This document shows positions 1 through 10,281 of a stretch of DNA of 64,000 nt, one piece after another. How positions within the stretch are numbered: position 1 is the first letter of the stretch; every line of letters starts with the position of its first letter. Under the pieces are notes generated by a model. The model saw only the letters and a list, made by a program, of their open reading frames with translations, made no database searches and was not told the origin of the DNA. The translations under genes and the position numbers were made by a program. The DNA is taken from the NCBI RefSeq assembly GCF_011008905.1, contig NZ_JAAIVI010000017.1, positions 1,465,750-1,529,749 on the forward strand, read 5' to 3'. Origin of the DNA: Wenzhouxiangella sp. XN201. Its GTDB lineage: Bacteria > Pseudomonadota > Gammaproteobacteria > Xanthomonadales > Wenzhouxiangellaceae.

Positions 1-279
1 ACCGATGGCCAGCCAGATACCGGCGACCACGAACCAGATGACGTTGCCGACCACGCCCAGGCAGCCGGTGCCGATGTCTTCCTTGCCGGTCAGCATTCGC
101 CGATCGACTGCCACTCGGCCAAATGGCCAGAACATGAACTTGCCGATCACGAAGCAGGCGCGGCCCCACGGAATGCCGATGATGCTGATGAAGCAAAGCA
201 GGCCGTAGAACCACCAAGCCAGCCCCATGAAGAAGCCACCCAGTACGAACCAGATGATATTGCCGACCAGCCTGAGCAT
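1..279 (-). CDS. YccF-family inner membrane protein (3' part cut by window edge)
   Basis: Reading leftwards from an ATG at 279, the frame stays open to the window edge (93 codons), so the C-terminus is missing. The translation begins MLRLVGNIIWFVLGGFF and continues with strongly hydrophobic helices. It repeats the GNIIWFV / GNVIWFV pattern, as in the YccF domain, which occurs twice in these proteins, and contains the IIGIPWGRACF and FWPFGR stretches typical of the family. YccF proteins are integral inner membrane proteins of unknown function. The gene is followed upstream by another small membrane protein gene on the same strand. Family assignment is from motif recognition and function is unknown. 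Confidence 0.85.
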   Translation of the reverse strand, partial: MLRLVGNIIWFVLGGFFMGLAWWFYGLLCFISIIGIPWGRACFVIGKFMFWPFGRVAVDRRMLTGKEDIGTGCLGVVGNVIWFVVAGIWLAIG

Positions 280-332
280 GGTTCAATCGCTCCGTTGGGA
301 TGTCGGAACGCGCCAGCCCCCTTGCAATGACG

Positions 333-497
333 TCATACCGGCGGTCTACGGCCACCAATGAAGAATATCAGAGCCACGACCAAGCCGATGACGAACAGGA
401 TCCAGGCGATATTGGTTGCGGTCCCGGCTATGCCGCTCAGGCCCAGCGCGCCGGCGATGATTGCAATGATCAGGAATATCAGTGCCCAGGAAAGCAT
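333..497 (-). CDS. DUF1328 / YtjA-family small membrane protein
   Basis: A 54-codon gene whose product starts [20 protein letters not shown] and ends [10 protein letters not shown]. It has two hydrophobic helices separated by a short [11 protein letters not shown] turn, the standard DUF1328 (YtjA) layout and length. An AGGA Shine-Dalgarno lies 9 bases before the ATG. DUF1328 proteins are inner membrane peptides, often stress-induced and without a known biochemical role. It is transcribed in the same direction as the YccF-like gene about 50 bp downstream and may share its transcript. The ATG-rich rightward frames across this segment are shadows. Confidence 0.85.
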   Translation of the reverse strand: MLSWALIFLIIAIIAGALGLSGIAGTATNIAWILFVIGLVVALIFFIGGRRPPV

Positions 498-633
498 ATT
501 GAAGTTCCTCATGCGTGCAAGGGGATACTAATCATACATTTGTCGGGGCATCATTGCATTGAGTCGGTTAGTGGACTTCTGAACTTTCCGCCCGTAGAGT
601 ATGGGTTTTGCAGATGAAGGAGTGGAGGAAGTC

Positions 634-840
634 ATGCAAAAGCTGACCAACAACAAGATTCTTAATGCCCTTTTCGCACTGTTGCTGGCCCTCTCGGTCG
701 GTGTGCTCGCCGGTTGCGAGGATCAGGGTCCGGCCGAAGAGGCGGGCGAGAACATCGACGAGGCTATGGAAGATGCCGCTGATGAAATGGAAGATGCCGC
801 TGACGAAGTTGAGGAAGAGATTGACGACAACAACGGTTGA
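634..840 (+). CDS. Small acidic lipoprotein
   Basis: A 68-residue product starting MQKLTNNKILNALFALLLAL. I chose the ATG at 634 because a strong GGAGGAAG ribosome site sits 6 bases before it. The N-terminus is a lipoprotein signal with a lipobox LAGC, so the mature protein would start at that cysteine with a lipid anchor. The mature part is almost all Glu, Asp and Ala, with a repeated AADEMEDAADEVEEE pattern that should form a charged amphipathic helix. It ends in a clear intrinsic terminator, so it is a single-gene unit. It resembles many small acidic envelope lipoproteins, and no function can be assigned. Confidence 0.75.
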   Translation: MQKLTNNKILNALFALLLALSVGVLAGCEDQGPAEEAGENIDEAMEDAADEMEDAADEVEEEIDDNNG

Positions 841-865
841 TCTCGATTGATTAGCGCTTTATCAG

Positions 866-896
866 CAATCCCGGCCGCGAGCCGGGATTGTTTTTT
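866..896 (+). terminator. Rho-independent terminator
   Basis: Ten-base-pair stem CAATCCCGGC / GCCGGGATTG with a 5-base loop, followed by six T residues. It lies 26 bp after the lipoprotein stop codon. Confidence 0.92.
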
Positions 897-926
897 CGGC
901 GGCAGACTCGACCGCGGCAAAGGAAT

Positions 927-1691
927 TCAGAGGCACTGCGGCCGGATCCCTTTGGCCACCAGCAGTTGCCAGTTCATGATGACCCCCGAAGAAAGATCAT
1001 TGCGAACGCCAAGTATCTCGTCCACCGCATCACGCAGGGTTGTGTCGTCGGCGCAGTCGATGCCGAACAGATCGCGAACGAAACCGAGCATCTCTGCCTC
1101 GCTGTCGAACCGCCAACCGATGTAGCAACGTTCTACGCTAATCGACTCGAGGCCGGCCCGGCCCAGCATATCGGCCACGGACTCGTCGAAGAACGAGCCC
1201 CGATGGCCGGCACTGCTGTGCCGGTCCACGAAACCATTGAGAAAGGTGTCGGGCGGGCTGCCGATCGCAACGTCCGCCATCGCGAAGCGACCGCCGGGTC
1301 GCAAGACCCTGAACAACTCGGAAAAGACGGCCGGCACATCGGGTTCGTGGTGCAAGCCGGCGAGGCTCACGACCGCATCGGCACAATGGTCGGGCAGGGG
1401 AATGCTCTTGAGCTCACCCCGCACCCTGCGCCGCATTTCGCCCCGCGGACAGCGCGCGAAGAACGAGCGGACCGGTTCGACGGCGATGTATTCGACATCC
1501 GGATCGAGGGCGCCGGCCAGATAGCCCCCACCGGCCGGCGCATCGATCAGCGTTTCGCCGGGGCGTATTTCGATGGCGCCCGGCAACAAGGCCAGTTCTT
1601 CCAGGCGAGCGTGCGGGCAACGCCGCATGGCGGCATGATACCGCTCGCCGCGCTGATCGAAGATATCCTGATAGCTGTCAGTCGAATACAT
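927..1691 (-). CDS. Class I SAM-dependent methyltransferase
   Basis: The product is 254 residues and has a Methyltransf_11-type Rossmann fold. The SAM-binding motif I is seen as LIDAPAGGGYLAGAL, the acidic residue after strand 2 as YIAVEP, and the LRPGGRFAMADV segment typical of the family near residue 135. The DAPAGGG motif replaces the usual DxGxGxG. The substrate cannot be deduced. The start ATG at 1691 has no strong ribosome site. It is a single gene between the lipoprotein terminator and copA. The long rightward frame across it (888-1874) is an antisense shadow. Confidence 0.8.
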   Translation of the reverse strand: MYSTDSYQDIFDQRGERYHAAMRRCPHARLEELALLPGAIEIRPGETLIDAPAGGGYLAGALDPDVEYIAVEPVRSFFARCPRGEMRRRVRGELKSIPLPDHCADAVVSLAGLHHEPDVPAVFSELFRVLRPGGRFAMADVAIGSPPDTFLNGFVDRHSSAGHRGSFFDESVADMLGRAGLESISVERCYIGWRFDSEAEMLGFVRDLFGIDCADDTTLRDAVDEILGVRNDLSSGVIMNWQLLVAKGIRPQCL

Positions 1692-1818
1692 GCTGGGGAC
1701 GAGTTCAACGCGGCGGTTTCGGAATCAGCACGCATCATAACGTTCATTGCTCGCTTGGCTGAACCGCGGGCCTCAAATACGGGCTGGCCGGCAATTGCGG
1801 CGGGGCTTCCAGCCCCGC

Positions 1819-4143
<2,325 letters not shown>

Positions 4144-4194
4144 TGCAAAGCTCGCAGATTGATTGGAAAGAAAGAGAAGGCGGGGCAGGGCGCT

Positions 4195-4473
4195 TCAGCG
4201 CCCGTAACGGGTGAGTACATCGATCAGCTCATCGATACGCTCGTTCGGTCCGGAAGTTCGACCTTTCGCCAGTTCATCCTGAATGCAGTGTTGAACGTGC
4301 GTGCGCAACACGCCGTCCTCCACCGCCCGCAAGGCGGATCGTGCGGCCCGGAGTTGGGTCAGGATGTCGACGCAATAGCGCCCCTCGTTGATCATTTTCA
4401 CCACGCCCTCGAGCTGTCCGCGGGCGCGGTTCAGTCGCCGAAGTTGATCGTGGTGGGAAGGGTGTTGTGCCAT
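4195..4473 (-). CDS. csoR: CsoR/FrmR-family copper-sensing repressor
   Basis: A 92-residue all-helical DUF156 protein beginning MAQHPSHHDQLRRLNRARGQ. It has the W-x-H-C-type ligand set of CsoR repressors: Cys in GRYCVDIL, then His and Cys in RTHVQHCIQDEL. It would bind operator DNA as an apo-tetramer and release it on binding Cu(I). The longer in-frame start 36 bp upstream lies inside the promoter, so I chose the ATG at 4473. That ATG is 7 bases after the -10 box, with no ribosome site, so the message looks leaderless. The gene is followed by copA, which it should control along with itself. Assignment to copper rather than formaldehyde or nickel sensing rests mainly on the copA neighbour. Confidence 0.9.
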   Translation of the reverse strand: MAQHPSHHDQLRRLNRARGQLEGVVKMINEGRYCVDILTQLRAARSALRAVEDGVLRTHVQHCIQDELAKGRTSGPNERIDELIDVLTRYGR

Positions 4474-4480
4474 GAGAATC

Positions 4481-4509
4481 AGTATACCCCTAGGGGGTAT
4501 ATAGTGCAA
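4481..4509 (-). promoter_or_regulatory. csoR-copA promoter with CsoR-type operator in the spacer
   Basis: On the minus strand, TTGCAC (-35, 4504-4509) and TATACT (-10, 4481-4486) are separated by exactly 17 bp. The spacer contains a palindrome around CCCCCTAGGGG (4483-4502 with its AT flanks), the typical G-tract CsoR operator. Bound repressor would cover both promoter boxes. Confidence 0.85.
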
Positions 4510-4695
4510 ATCGAACGAACTTGAGAATCTGTTTAAAGCTGTCTATTCAAACGGATATGGCATTAATATGAGATCCATTCTTGAATGTTCCACGGCGTGT
4601 GCAGGGGTATCCAAGCGCGAAGGGTTTGATTTTCAGATCCCAACAACGTCAATATCAGCCTGTACGGACGCACAGGTAACCAAAGGAATTTCCAG

Positions 4696-5325
4696 ATGAC
4701 CGACCTGATCCTCACGACCTTTGATTGGGTTCCAGAAGTGCCCCGAGGCTATGTGCGCGACCTGCGCATACGGTGGGCCCTGGAAGAAGCGGGATTGCAG
4801 TACCGTGTCGAGAGCGTGCCGTTTCGTGAGCGAACCGCCGAACATTTTTCGCATCAACCCTTCGGTCAGGTGCCATGGTTGACCGATGGTGAAGTCTCGC
4901 TGTTCGAGAGTGGCGCAATCCTGCTCTATCTTGGAGAGCGCAGCAGAGCGCTGCTGCCAACCGATCTACAAGGCCGCAGTAGAGTCCAGGAATGGTTATT
5001 CGCCGCGCTGAACTCAGTCGAGATGGCCAGTCTGCCCTGGTCCATCTTCAAGTTCTGTGGTGATACGGCTGAAACGCCTGGACGCAAACAGCTGGATGCC
5101 TTCCTCGATGCCCGCCTTCAGCACATGGAGACGGTTCTGGCGCAACGAGCGTGGTTATCCGATTCGTTCTCCATCGCAGACATCGCAATGGCGGATGTTC
5201 TGCGCCTTGTCGATCGCTTCGAGGGCCTGGCGGACTTCCCTGCCTGCCGTGAGTATGTTGACCGCGCCATCGCACGTCCGGGATTCGTCAAGGCGCATGC
5301 AGACCAGGTAGCTCACTTTTCGTGA
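4696..5325 (+). CDS. Glutathione S-transferase family protein
   Basis: The 209-residue product has the two-domain GST layout. The thioredoxin-like N-terminal half contains RIRWALEEAGLQYRVESVPF, the cis-proline segment FGQVPWLTDG and the glutathione-contacting LFESGAILLYLGE. The helical C-terminal half contains SIADIAMADVLRLVDRFEG, the N-capping box region of GSTs. An AAGGAA ribosome site precedes the ATG. The substrate is not predictable. It sits just upstream of, but is promoter-separated from, the ArsR/SRPBCC pair. Confidence 0.9.
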   Translation: MTDLILTTFDWVPEVPRGYVRDLRIRWALEEAGLQYRVESVPFRERTAEHFSHQPFGQVPWLTDGEVSLFESGAILLYLGERSRALLPTDLQGRSRVQEWLFAALNSVEMASLPWSIFKFCGDTAETPGRKQLDAFLDARLQHMETVLAQRAWLSDSFSIADIAMADVLRLVDRFEGLADFPACREYVDRAIARPGFVKAHADQVAHFS

Positions 5326-5331
5326 TCATTA

Positions 5332-5385
5332 AACCGTATGGTTGACAGACTATTCGCTTGGTAGTACATTCAACCTTATGGTTGA
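5332..5385 (+). promoter_or_regulatory. Promoter with two matching operators for the ArsR regulator
   Basis: A near-consensus promoter TTGACA (5342-5347) -17 bp- TACATT (5365-5370) is flanked by two copies of AACCnTATGGTTGA, at 5332-5345 and 5372-5385. The second is a perfect inverted repeat CAACC-TTAT-GGTTG. Their centres are 40 bp apart. One covers the -35 edge and the other the expected transcription start and the ATG. Confidence 0.82.
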
Positions 5386-5743
5386 ATTACAAGCTGAGCA
5401 ACTGAACGCCATCTTCCATGCCCTTGGCGATGCGACGCGCCGGCGCATGCTGCGCGACCTCGCCGATGGAGAGCGCACGGTTGGCCAACTTGCCGAGCCC
5501 TTCGACATGTCGCTGGCGGCCGCCTCCAAGCACGTCAAGACCCTCGAGCGGGCCGGGCTGATCCGGCGCGAGGTGCAGTGGCGTACGCACGTGTGCCGCC
5601 TCGAGCCCACGACGCTGGCGAGCGCGCACGAGTGGCTGAGCTTCTACGAACGCTTCTGGAACGAGCGCCTGGATGCACTCGAAGGCCTTCTACGTGCTGA
5701 GGGCGCTTCCAACCCCACGCCACCGAAAGGAGACAAATCATGA
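5378..5743 (+). CDS. ArsR-family winged-helix repressor
   Basis: The product is about 121 residues from MVELQAEQLNAIFHALGDATRRRML. It has the ArsR helix-turn-helix TVGQLAEPFDMSLAAASKHVKTLERAGLI and the wing RREVQWRTHVCRLEP. No metal-binding ELCVCDL motif is present, so it belongs to the non-metal ArsR group usually paired with SRPBCC genes. I chose the ATG at 5378 because it lies 7 bp after the -10 box. A longer ORF start at 5342 would fall in the promoter. The coding start overlaps an operator half, suggesting autorepression and a leaderless mRNA. Its stop overlaps the next start (ATGA), so the two are coupled. Confidence 0.9.
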   Translation: MVELQAEQLNAIFHALGDATRRRMLRDLADGERTVGQLAEPFDMSLAAASKHVKTLERAGLIRREVQWRTHVCRLEPTTLASAHEWLSFYERFWNERLDALEGLLRAEGASNPTPPKGDKS

Positions 5744-6273
5744 CCGAACTTGCCAATCCCGCCGACTACGGTGAACTGCTTCGGCCCGATACCCTGCAGA
5801 TTCAGCGCCTGTTGCCCGGACCGATCGAGCGCGTCTGGGCGTACCTCACCGAAAGCGATCTGCGCCGGCAATGGCTGGCGGCAGGCAAAATGAACCTGGG
5901 AGCCGGCGAGACCTTCGAGTTTGTCTGGCGCAACGATGAACTCACTGACCCGCCCGGACAGGGACCGGCTGAGCATTCCGGTGAGCATCGGATGGAAAGC
6001 CGGATCACCGAGCTGGAGCCGCCATTCAAGCTCAGCATCGAGTGGGGCAGTACCGGCGGCGTCACCTTTGAGCTCGAGCCCAAGGGCGATGAAGTGCTGC
6101 TGACCGTGACCCATCACCGCGTGAGCGATCGTTCGACTCTGCTGAGTGTGAGTAGCGGCTGGCATGCGCATCTCGATGTTCTGGTCGCCAGACTATCCGG
6201 TCAGGATCCGGATCCGTTCTGGGATAACGTCAATCGTGTCAGAAGCGAGTACGAGCGGCGATTGCCTGCCTGA
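5740..6273 (+). CDS. SRPBCC (AHSA1/START-like) domain protein
   Basis: The 177-residue product carries one AHSA1-type SRPBCC domain: IQRLLPGPIERVWAYLTESDLRRQWL at the N-terminus, the beta strand EHRMESRITELEPPFKLSIEW, and the C-terminal helix SSGWHAHLDVLVARLSG. Such domains form a hydrophobic ligand cavity. It overlaps the upstream ArsR gene by 4 bp, the common ArsR-SRPBCC pairing, and should be regulated by it. The ligand is unknown. Confidence 0.88.
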   Translation: MTELANPADYGELLRPDTLQIQRLLPGPIERVWAYLTESDLRRQWLAAGKMNLGAGETFEFVWRNDELTDPPGQGPAEHSGEHRMESRITELEPPFKLSIEWGSTGGVTFELEPKGDEVLLTVTHHRVSDRSTLLSVSSGWHAHLDVLVARLSGQDPDPFWDNVNRVRSEYERRLPA

Positions 6274-6510
6274 TTCGTACCCCGGAGATGGATCCGGCGC
6301 CCCTCCATGTGGGCCGGGTTCGATTGTTATGAAACCGTCGCAAAACCGAGGCATAATCCCTACTGCACCCGGGAGGAGGCCGTAGCCGAGCCCCTCTGAT
6401 CGGACGGTTTCCCGGCGCGGTCGCAAACGGCGGCCTGCGGTGTGTACCAGCAACCAGCAACCCACCAATGAAAGAGGCGCGGAAGAGGGCCACGCCGCAC
6501 GAGGGAAATC

Positions 6511-9348
6511 ATGATTCCGAATACCACCCGATTGGTGGCGCGTGTCCGCGTGACCGCGCTATTCGTGCTTGCCGTATCCTTCGCTTCGTTCGCATGGGCT
6601 CAGGAGGAGTCGTCCTACTATGAGACGGTGGATACATCTTCGCCGTCGGCCATGCGTGCCAGCCTGCATGCCATCATCGATGACCACACTCGCTACCCGT
6701 ACACCTCGAGCTCGATCGACACCTGGGACATTCTCGAGATCGCCGACGAGGATCAGGACAATACAGGCAACGTGATTACGGTCTATCGCAATGCCAGCTA
6801 CGCCAAGCAGGGCGGTGGCAACACCTTCTACAACCGGGAGCATTCATGGCCCAAGTCCTACGGCTTCCCGAATGACGGCTCTTCGAATTACCCGTACACC
6901 GACACGCACCATCTTTTCATCGCCGACTCTGGCTACAACTCTTCGCGCAGTAACAAACCTTTCGATACTTGCTCGAGCAGCTGTAGCGAGAAGACCACGG
7001 AGAACAATAACGGTCGCGGTGGCGAGGGTGGCGGTTATCCGGGAGACTCGAACTGGACGACCGGGTCCTACACGGCCGGAACATGGGAGGTCTGGGCCGG
7101 CCGGCGAGGCGACATCGCCAGAGCCATGATGTACATGGATGTGCGCTATGAGGGCGGCACGCACGGCATCACCGGTGTGGTCGAGCCCGATCTCGTCCTG
7201 ACCGATGATCGGGCGTTGATGGACGCGTCCAATACCGGAAGCAACGAGTTGGTCGCCTATATGGGGCTGCTGAGCGTACTGCTGCAGTGGCACGATGAAG
7301 ATCCGGTCGACCTCATCGAATTTCAGCGCAATGAGGCCATCGCCTCCTTCCAGGGCAATCGTAACCCCTTCATCGATCACCCCGAGTGGGTGGACTGCGT
7401 GTTTCGAAACCAGTGCGACGGAACCGCGGATACTACGCCACCGGCGGTTCCCGGCAGCCTGACGGCAACCGGTGGTCCGGGCCACATCAACCTTGACTGG
7501 GCCGACAACACCGAGAGCGACCTGGCCGGCTACAACGTCTACAGGTCCGCTACGTCCGGAGGATCTTACACCTTGATCGGCAGCGGGCTGGTTGCGGACT
7601 CCGCGTACCAGGACAAGGACGTGACCGCAGGTACGACCTACTTCTATGTCGTCACGGCAGTCGATTTCAGCAGCAATGAATCCTCGTCCAGCAACGAGGC
7701 TTCGGCGGTTGCCCAGGAAGGCGTCGCCGGAAGCGCCTGGATCAACGAGTTCCACTACGACAACGACGGCACCGATTCTGGCGAGTTCGTCGAGGTGGCC
7801 GGTCCCGCCGGTCTCGACCTGACCGGCTGGAGCGTCGTCGGGTACAACGGCAACGGTGGTACGGCCTACAACAGCATTTCCCTGTCGGGGACGATTGCCG
7901 ATCAGGGCGGCTGCACCGGAACACTGGCAGTCGACTTTACCGGCCTGCAGAACGGGGCGCCGGACGGCATTGCACTGATCGACAATGGCGGAGCGGTCGT
8001 CGAGTTCATCAGCTACGAAGGCACCATGACCGCCGCGGACGGCCCCGCTGCGGGCATGTCCTCGCAGGATGTGGGTGTGAGCGAATCGGCAAGCACCCCG
8101 GTCGGCTACTCCCTGCAGCTGGGGGGCACCGGATCTGGGGCAGTTGATTTCCACTGGCAGCCCGAACAGGCCGATACCTACGGTCAGGTTAACGCGGGTC
8201 AGCAGTTCGACGGTTGCGCTTCGGATACGACACCGCCGTCGGCCGTTTCCGACCTGTCGGCTTCCGGCCTGGATCAGCAGGTGCTGCTGGACTGGACAGC
8301 ACCTGCCGATGCCGACCTGGCTGGCTTCGACGTCTACCGTGCGACCTCGTCGGGAGGGCCATATGACCAGATCAACGGCAGCCTGGTGACCCTTTCGGAG
8401 TTCACCGATACCTCTGCCAGCAACGGCACCACCTACTATTACGTGGTGACGGCCGTCGACGACAGTGGAAATGTTTCGTCCAACAGCAACGAGGCCTCGG
8501 CGACTCCGCAAGCGGTGGGTACCGGTGGCGTGGCCTGGATCAATGAACTGCACTACGACAACGAGAGCACCGATGTGGGCGAGTTCGTCGAAATTGCCGC
8601 GGAGGCCGGTCTGGATCTGAACGGATGGCAGCTGGTGGCCTACAACGGCAACGGCGGGGCGGTCTACGACACGCTGAATCTGTCTGGAACGGTTCCCGAC
8701 CTCGACAACGGTTTCGGTGTCCTGGCCTTCGACCTGCCCGGCCTGCAGAATGGCTCGCCCGACGGAATCGCGCTGGTCGACGGCCTCGGTGATGTTGTCG
8801 AGTTTCTGAGTTACGAAGGATCCTTTACGGCCGTTGACGGTGCCGCGAACGGCATGAGCAGCGTCGACATCCTGGTTTCCGAAACGTCTTCGACACCGAT
8901 CGGCTGGTCACTACAGAGAACCGGCACGGGCCAGACGGCCGCGGAGTTCTCCTGGGCCGACCCACAAGCGGATACCTACGGCTCGGTTAACGCCGGTCAG
9001 TCATTCGGTTCGGACTCGACGCCGGTCAACGATCCGCCTGCGGCACCGACCGGGCTCACCGCCACGGCGGACCACAAGCGTGTCGAACTGACCTGGGATG
9101 CCAATGGCGAGTCGGATCTGGCCGGGTATCGTCTTTATCGGTCCCAGCAGTCCGGAGGCAGCTACCAGCTCATTGCATCGCTGGACGCGGCCGATACGGC
9201 CTACAGTGATACGGGACTGCAAAACGACCAGACCTACTACTACGTGCTGACGGCCGTGGATTCGGGTGGTCTTGAGAGTACGGCCAGCTCAGAGGTCAGC
9301 GCTGTGCCTGCCAAGGGCAGCAAGGGTGGTGGAAACGGCAAGCCTTAA
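6511..9348 (+). CDS. Secreted endonuclease I with fibronectin type III and lamin-tail-like modules
   Basis: The 945-residue product has an N-terminal signal peptide ending around FASFAWA. Residues about 35-300 are an endonuclease I (EndA/Dns-like) domain with the His motif NREHSWPKS and the TDTHHLFIAD segment. Then modules alternate: FN3 (from PPAVPGSLTA), a lamin-tail-like domain (AWINEFHYDNDGTDSGEFVEVA), FN3, a second lamin-tail-like domain (AWINELHYDNESTDVGEFVEIA), and a third FN3. The C-terminus is a short Gly/Lys tail. The FN3 and lamin-tail copies are closely similar, so they arose by internal duplication. The predicted role is extracellular DNA degradation for nutrient or phosphate supply. 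A GAGGGAAA ribosome site precedes the ATG. The stop overlaps the convergent reductase gene by 4 bp. Confidence 0.9.
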   Translation: MIPNTTRLVARVRVTALFVLAVSFASFAWAQEESSYYETVDTSSPSAMRASLHAIIDDHTRYPYTSSSIDTWDILEIADEDQDNTGNVITVYRNASYAKQGGGNTFYNREHSWPKSYGFPNDGSSNYPYTDTHHLFIADSGYNSSRSNKPFDTCSSSCSEKTTENNNGRGGEGGGYPGDSNWTTGSYTAGTWEVWAGRRGDIARAMMYMDVRYEGGTHGITGVVEPDLVLTDDRALMDASNTGSNELVAYMGLLSVLLQWHDEDPVDLIEFQRNEAIASFQGNRNPFIDHPEWVDCVFRNQCDGTADTTPPAVPGSLTATGGPGHINLDWADNTESDLAGYNVYRSATSGGSYTLIGSGLVADSAYQDKDVTAGTTYFYVVTAVDFSSNESSSSNEASAVAQEGVAGSAWINEFHYDNDGTDSGEFVEVAGPAGLDLTGWSVVGYNGNGGTAYNSISLSGTIADQGGCTGTLAVDFTGLQNGAPDGIALIDNGGAVVEFISYEGTMTAADGPAAGMSSQDVGVSESASTPVGYSLQLGGTGSGAVDFHWQPEQADTYGQVNAGQQFDGCASDTTPPSAVSDLSASGLDQQVLLDWTAPADADLAGFDVYRATSSGGPYDQINGSLVTLSEFTDTSASNGTTYYYVVTAVDDSGNVSSNSNEASATPQAVGTGGVAWINELHYDNESTDVGEFVEIAAEAGLDLNGWQLVAYNGNGGAVYDTLNLSGTVPDLDNGFGVLAFDLPGLQNGSPDGIALVDGLGDVVEFLSYEGSFTAVDGAANGMSSVDILVSETSSTPIGWSLQRTGTGQTAAEFSWADPQADTYGSVNAGQSFGSDSTPVNDPPAAPTGLTATADHKRVELTWDANGESDLAGYRLYRSQQSGGSYQLIASLDAADTAYSDTGLQNDQTYYYVLTAVDSGGLESTASSEVSAVPAKGSKGGGNGKP

Positions 9349-10118
9349 CTGACAAACGCCCGCTCGAACACGTAATCGCCCGCGTGGCCGATTGAGGGAC
9401 TGGCCTTGAATCCGCGCTGATCAAGCAGGTCGCGGAAGTCCTTCAGCATGGCGATGCTGCCGCAAAGCATGACGCGGTCGTTTTCCGGGTCCAGCGGTGG
9501 CAGGTTCAGATCGTCGGTGAGCTGGCCGGACTCGAGCAGGTGCGTCAGTCGGCCGCTGTGCTTGAAGGGTTCGCGGGAGACGGCCGGATAGTACAGCAGA
9601 CGATCCCGGATCACCTCTCCGAGGAGCTCGTGATGGGGCAGTTCATCGCAGATGGTTTCGCGGTAGGCCAGGTCCTCGATGAGACGCACACCATGGGCGA
9701 CGACGACGGTGTCGAAGCGCTCGTAGGTTTCGGGGTCCTTGATGATGGACAGGAACGGCGCCAGGCCGGTGCCGGTTGATAACAGGTAGAGGCGCTTGCC
9801 GGGGTGCAGATCGCTGATCAGCAGGGTGCCCGTGGGCTTCTTCGATAGCAGGATCTCGTCGCCGATTTTCAGATGCTGCAGGCGCGAGGTCAGCGGGCCA
9901 TCCGGAACCTTGATGGAGAAGAACTCCAGTTCTTCCTCCCAGGAGGCACTGGCGAAGGAGTAGGCGCGCATCAAGGGCTTGTCGCCAACGGGCAGCCCAA
10001 GCATGATGAACTGGCCGCTATCAAAACGAAGGCCGGGGTCGCGCGTGGTCCGAAAGCTGAACAGGCCGTCGTTCCAGTGGTGCACGCTGAGGACGCGCTC
10101 GCGGCGGAATTTATCCAT
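9345..10118 (-). CDS. fpr: Ferredoxin--NADP(+) reductase
   Basis: The 257-residue product has a FAD-binding barrel with RAYSFAS (RxYSxAS flavin motif) and an NADP domain with STGTGLAPFLSII and the late VMLCGSIAML segment. The C-terminus ends GDYVFERAFVS, the stacking-aromatic tail of bacterial Fpr enzymes (here followed by VS). It transfers electrons between NADPH and ferredoxin or flavodoxin in the cytoplasm, often for oxidative-stress defence and Fe-S repair. The gene is monocistronic and convergent with the nuclease gene. Confidence 0.93.
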   Translation of the reverse strand: MDKFRRERVLSVHHWNDGLFSFRTTRDPGLRFDSGQFIMLGLPVGDKPLMRAYSFASASWEEELEFFSIKVPDGPLTSRLQHLKIGDEILLSKKPTGTLLISDLHPGKRLYLLSTGTGLAPFLSIIKDPETYERFDTVVVAHGVRLIEDLAYRETICDELPHHELLGEVIRDRLLYYPAVSREPFKHSGRLTHLLESGQLTDDLNLPPLDPENDRVMLCGSIAMLKDFRDLLDQRGFKASPSIGHAGDYVFERAFVS

Positions 10119-10253
10119 GATCTGGGGTGGATCCTGTACCTGGCTAAGCGGTGCATGCTAACGAAGCAGCCAGGAAAGTCCTTGTCCCAAATCAAACGCA
10201 GTGACATCCGCGACGGACCAGGGGTCCGCCGCAGACGCATTACACTTCTCGAT

Positions 10254-10272
10254 CCGCCCGTGGACAGGGCGG
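10254..10272 (-). terminator. Possible weak terminator hairpin after rhlE
   Basis: A 6-bp CCGCCC/GGGCGG stem with a 7-base loop, 10 bp beyond the rhlE stop. It lacks a T tract, so it may only be a pause or 3'-end hairpin. Confidence 0.3.
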
Positions 10273-10281
10273 TCGGATTGA

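Noticed and set aside
6274-6510. Possible c-di-GMP-I riboswitch in the leader of the secreted endonuclease gene
   Set aside because: GTCGCAAAACCGAGGC and a later GTAGCCG resemble pieces of the motif, but the upstream GCAAACC segment and a GNRA-capped helix are missing. A covariance-model search (RF01051) would decide; I see otherwise only leader sequence here.
7440-9310. Repeated DNA in the nuclease gene as a CRISPR or tandem repeat array
   Set aside because: The similarity is at protein-module level (FN3 and lamin-tail-like), with diverged DNA and no direct short repeats or spacers.
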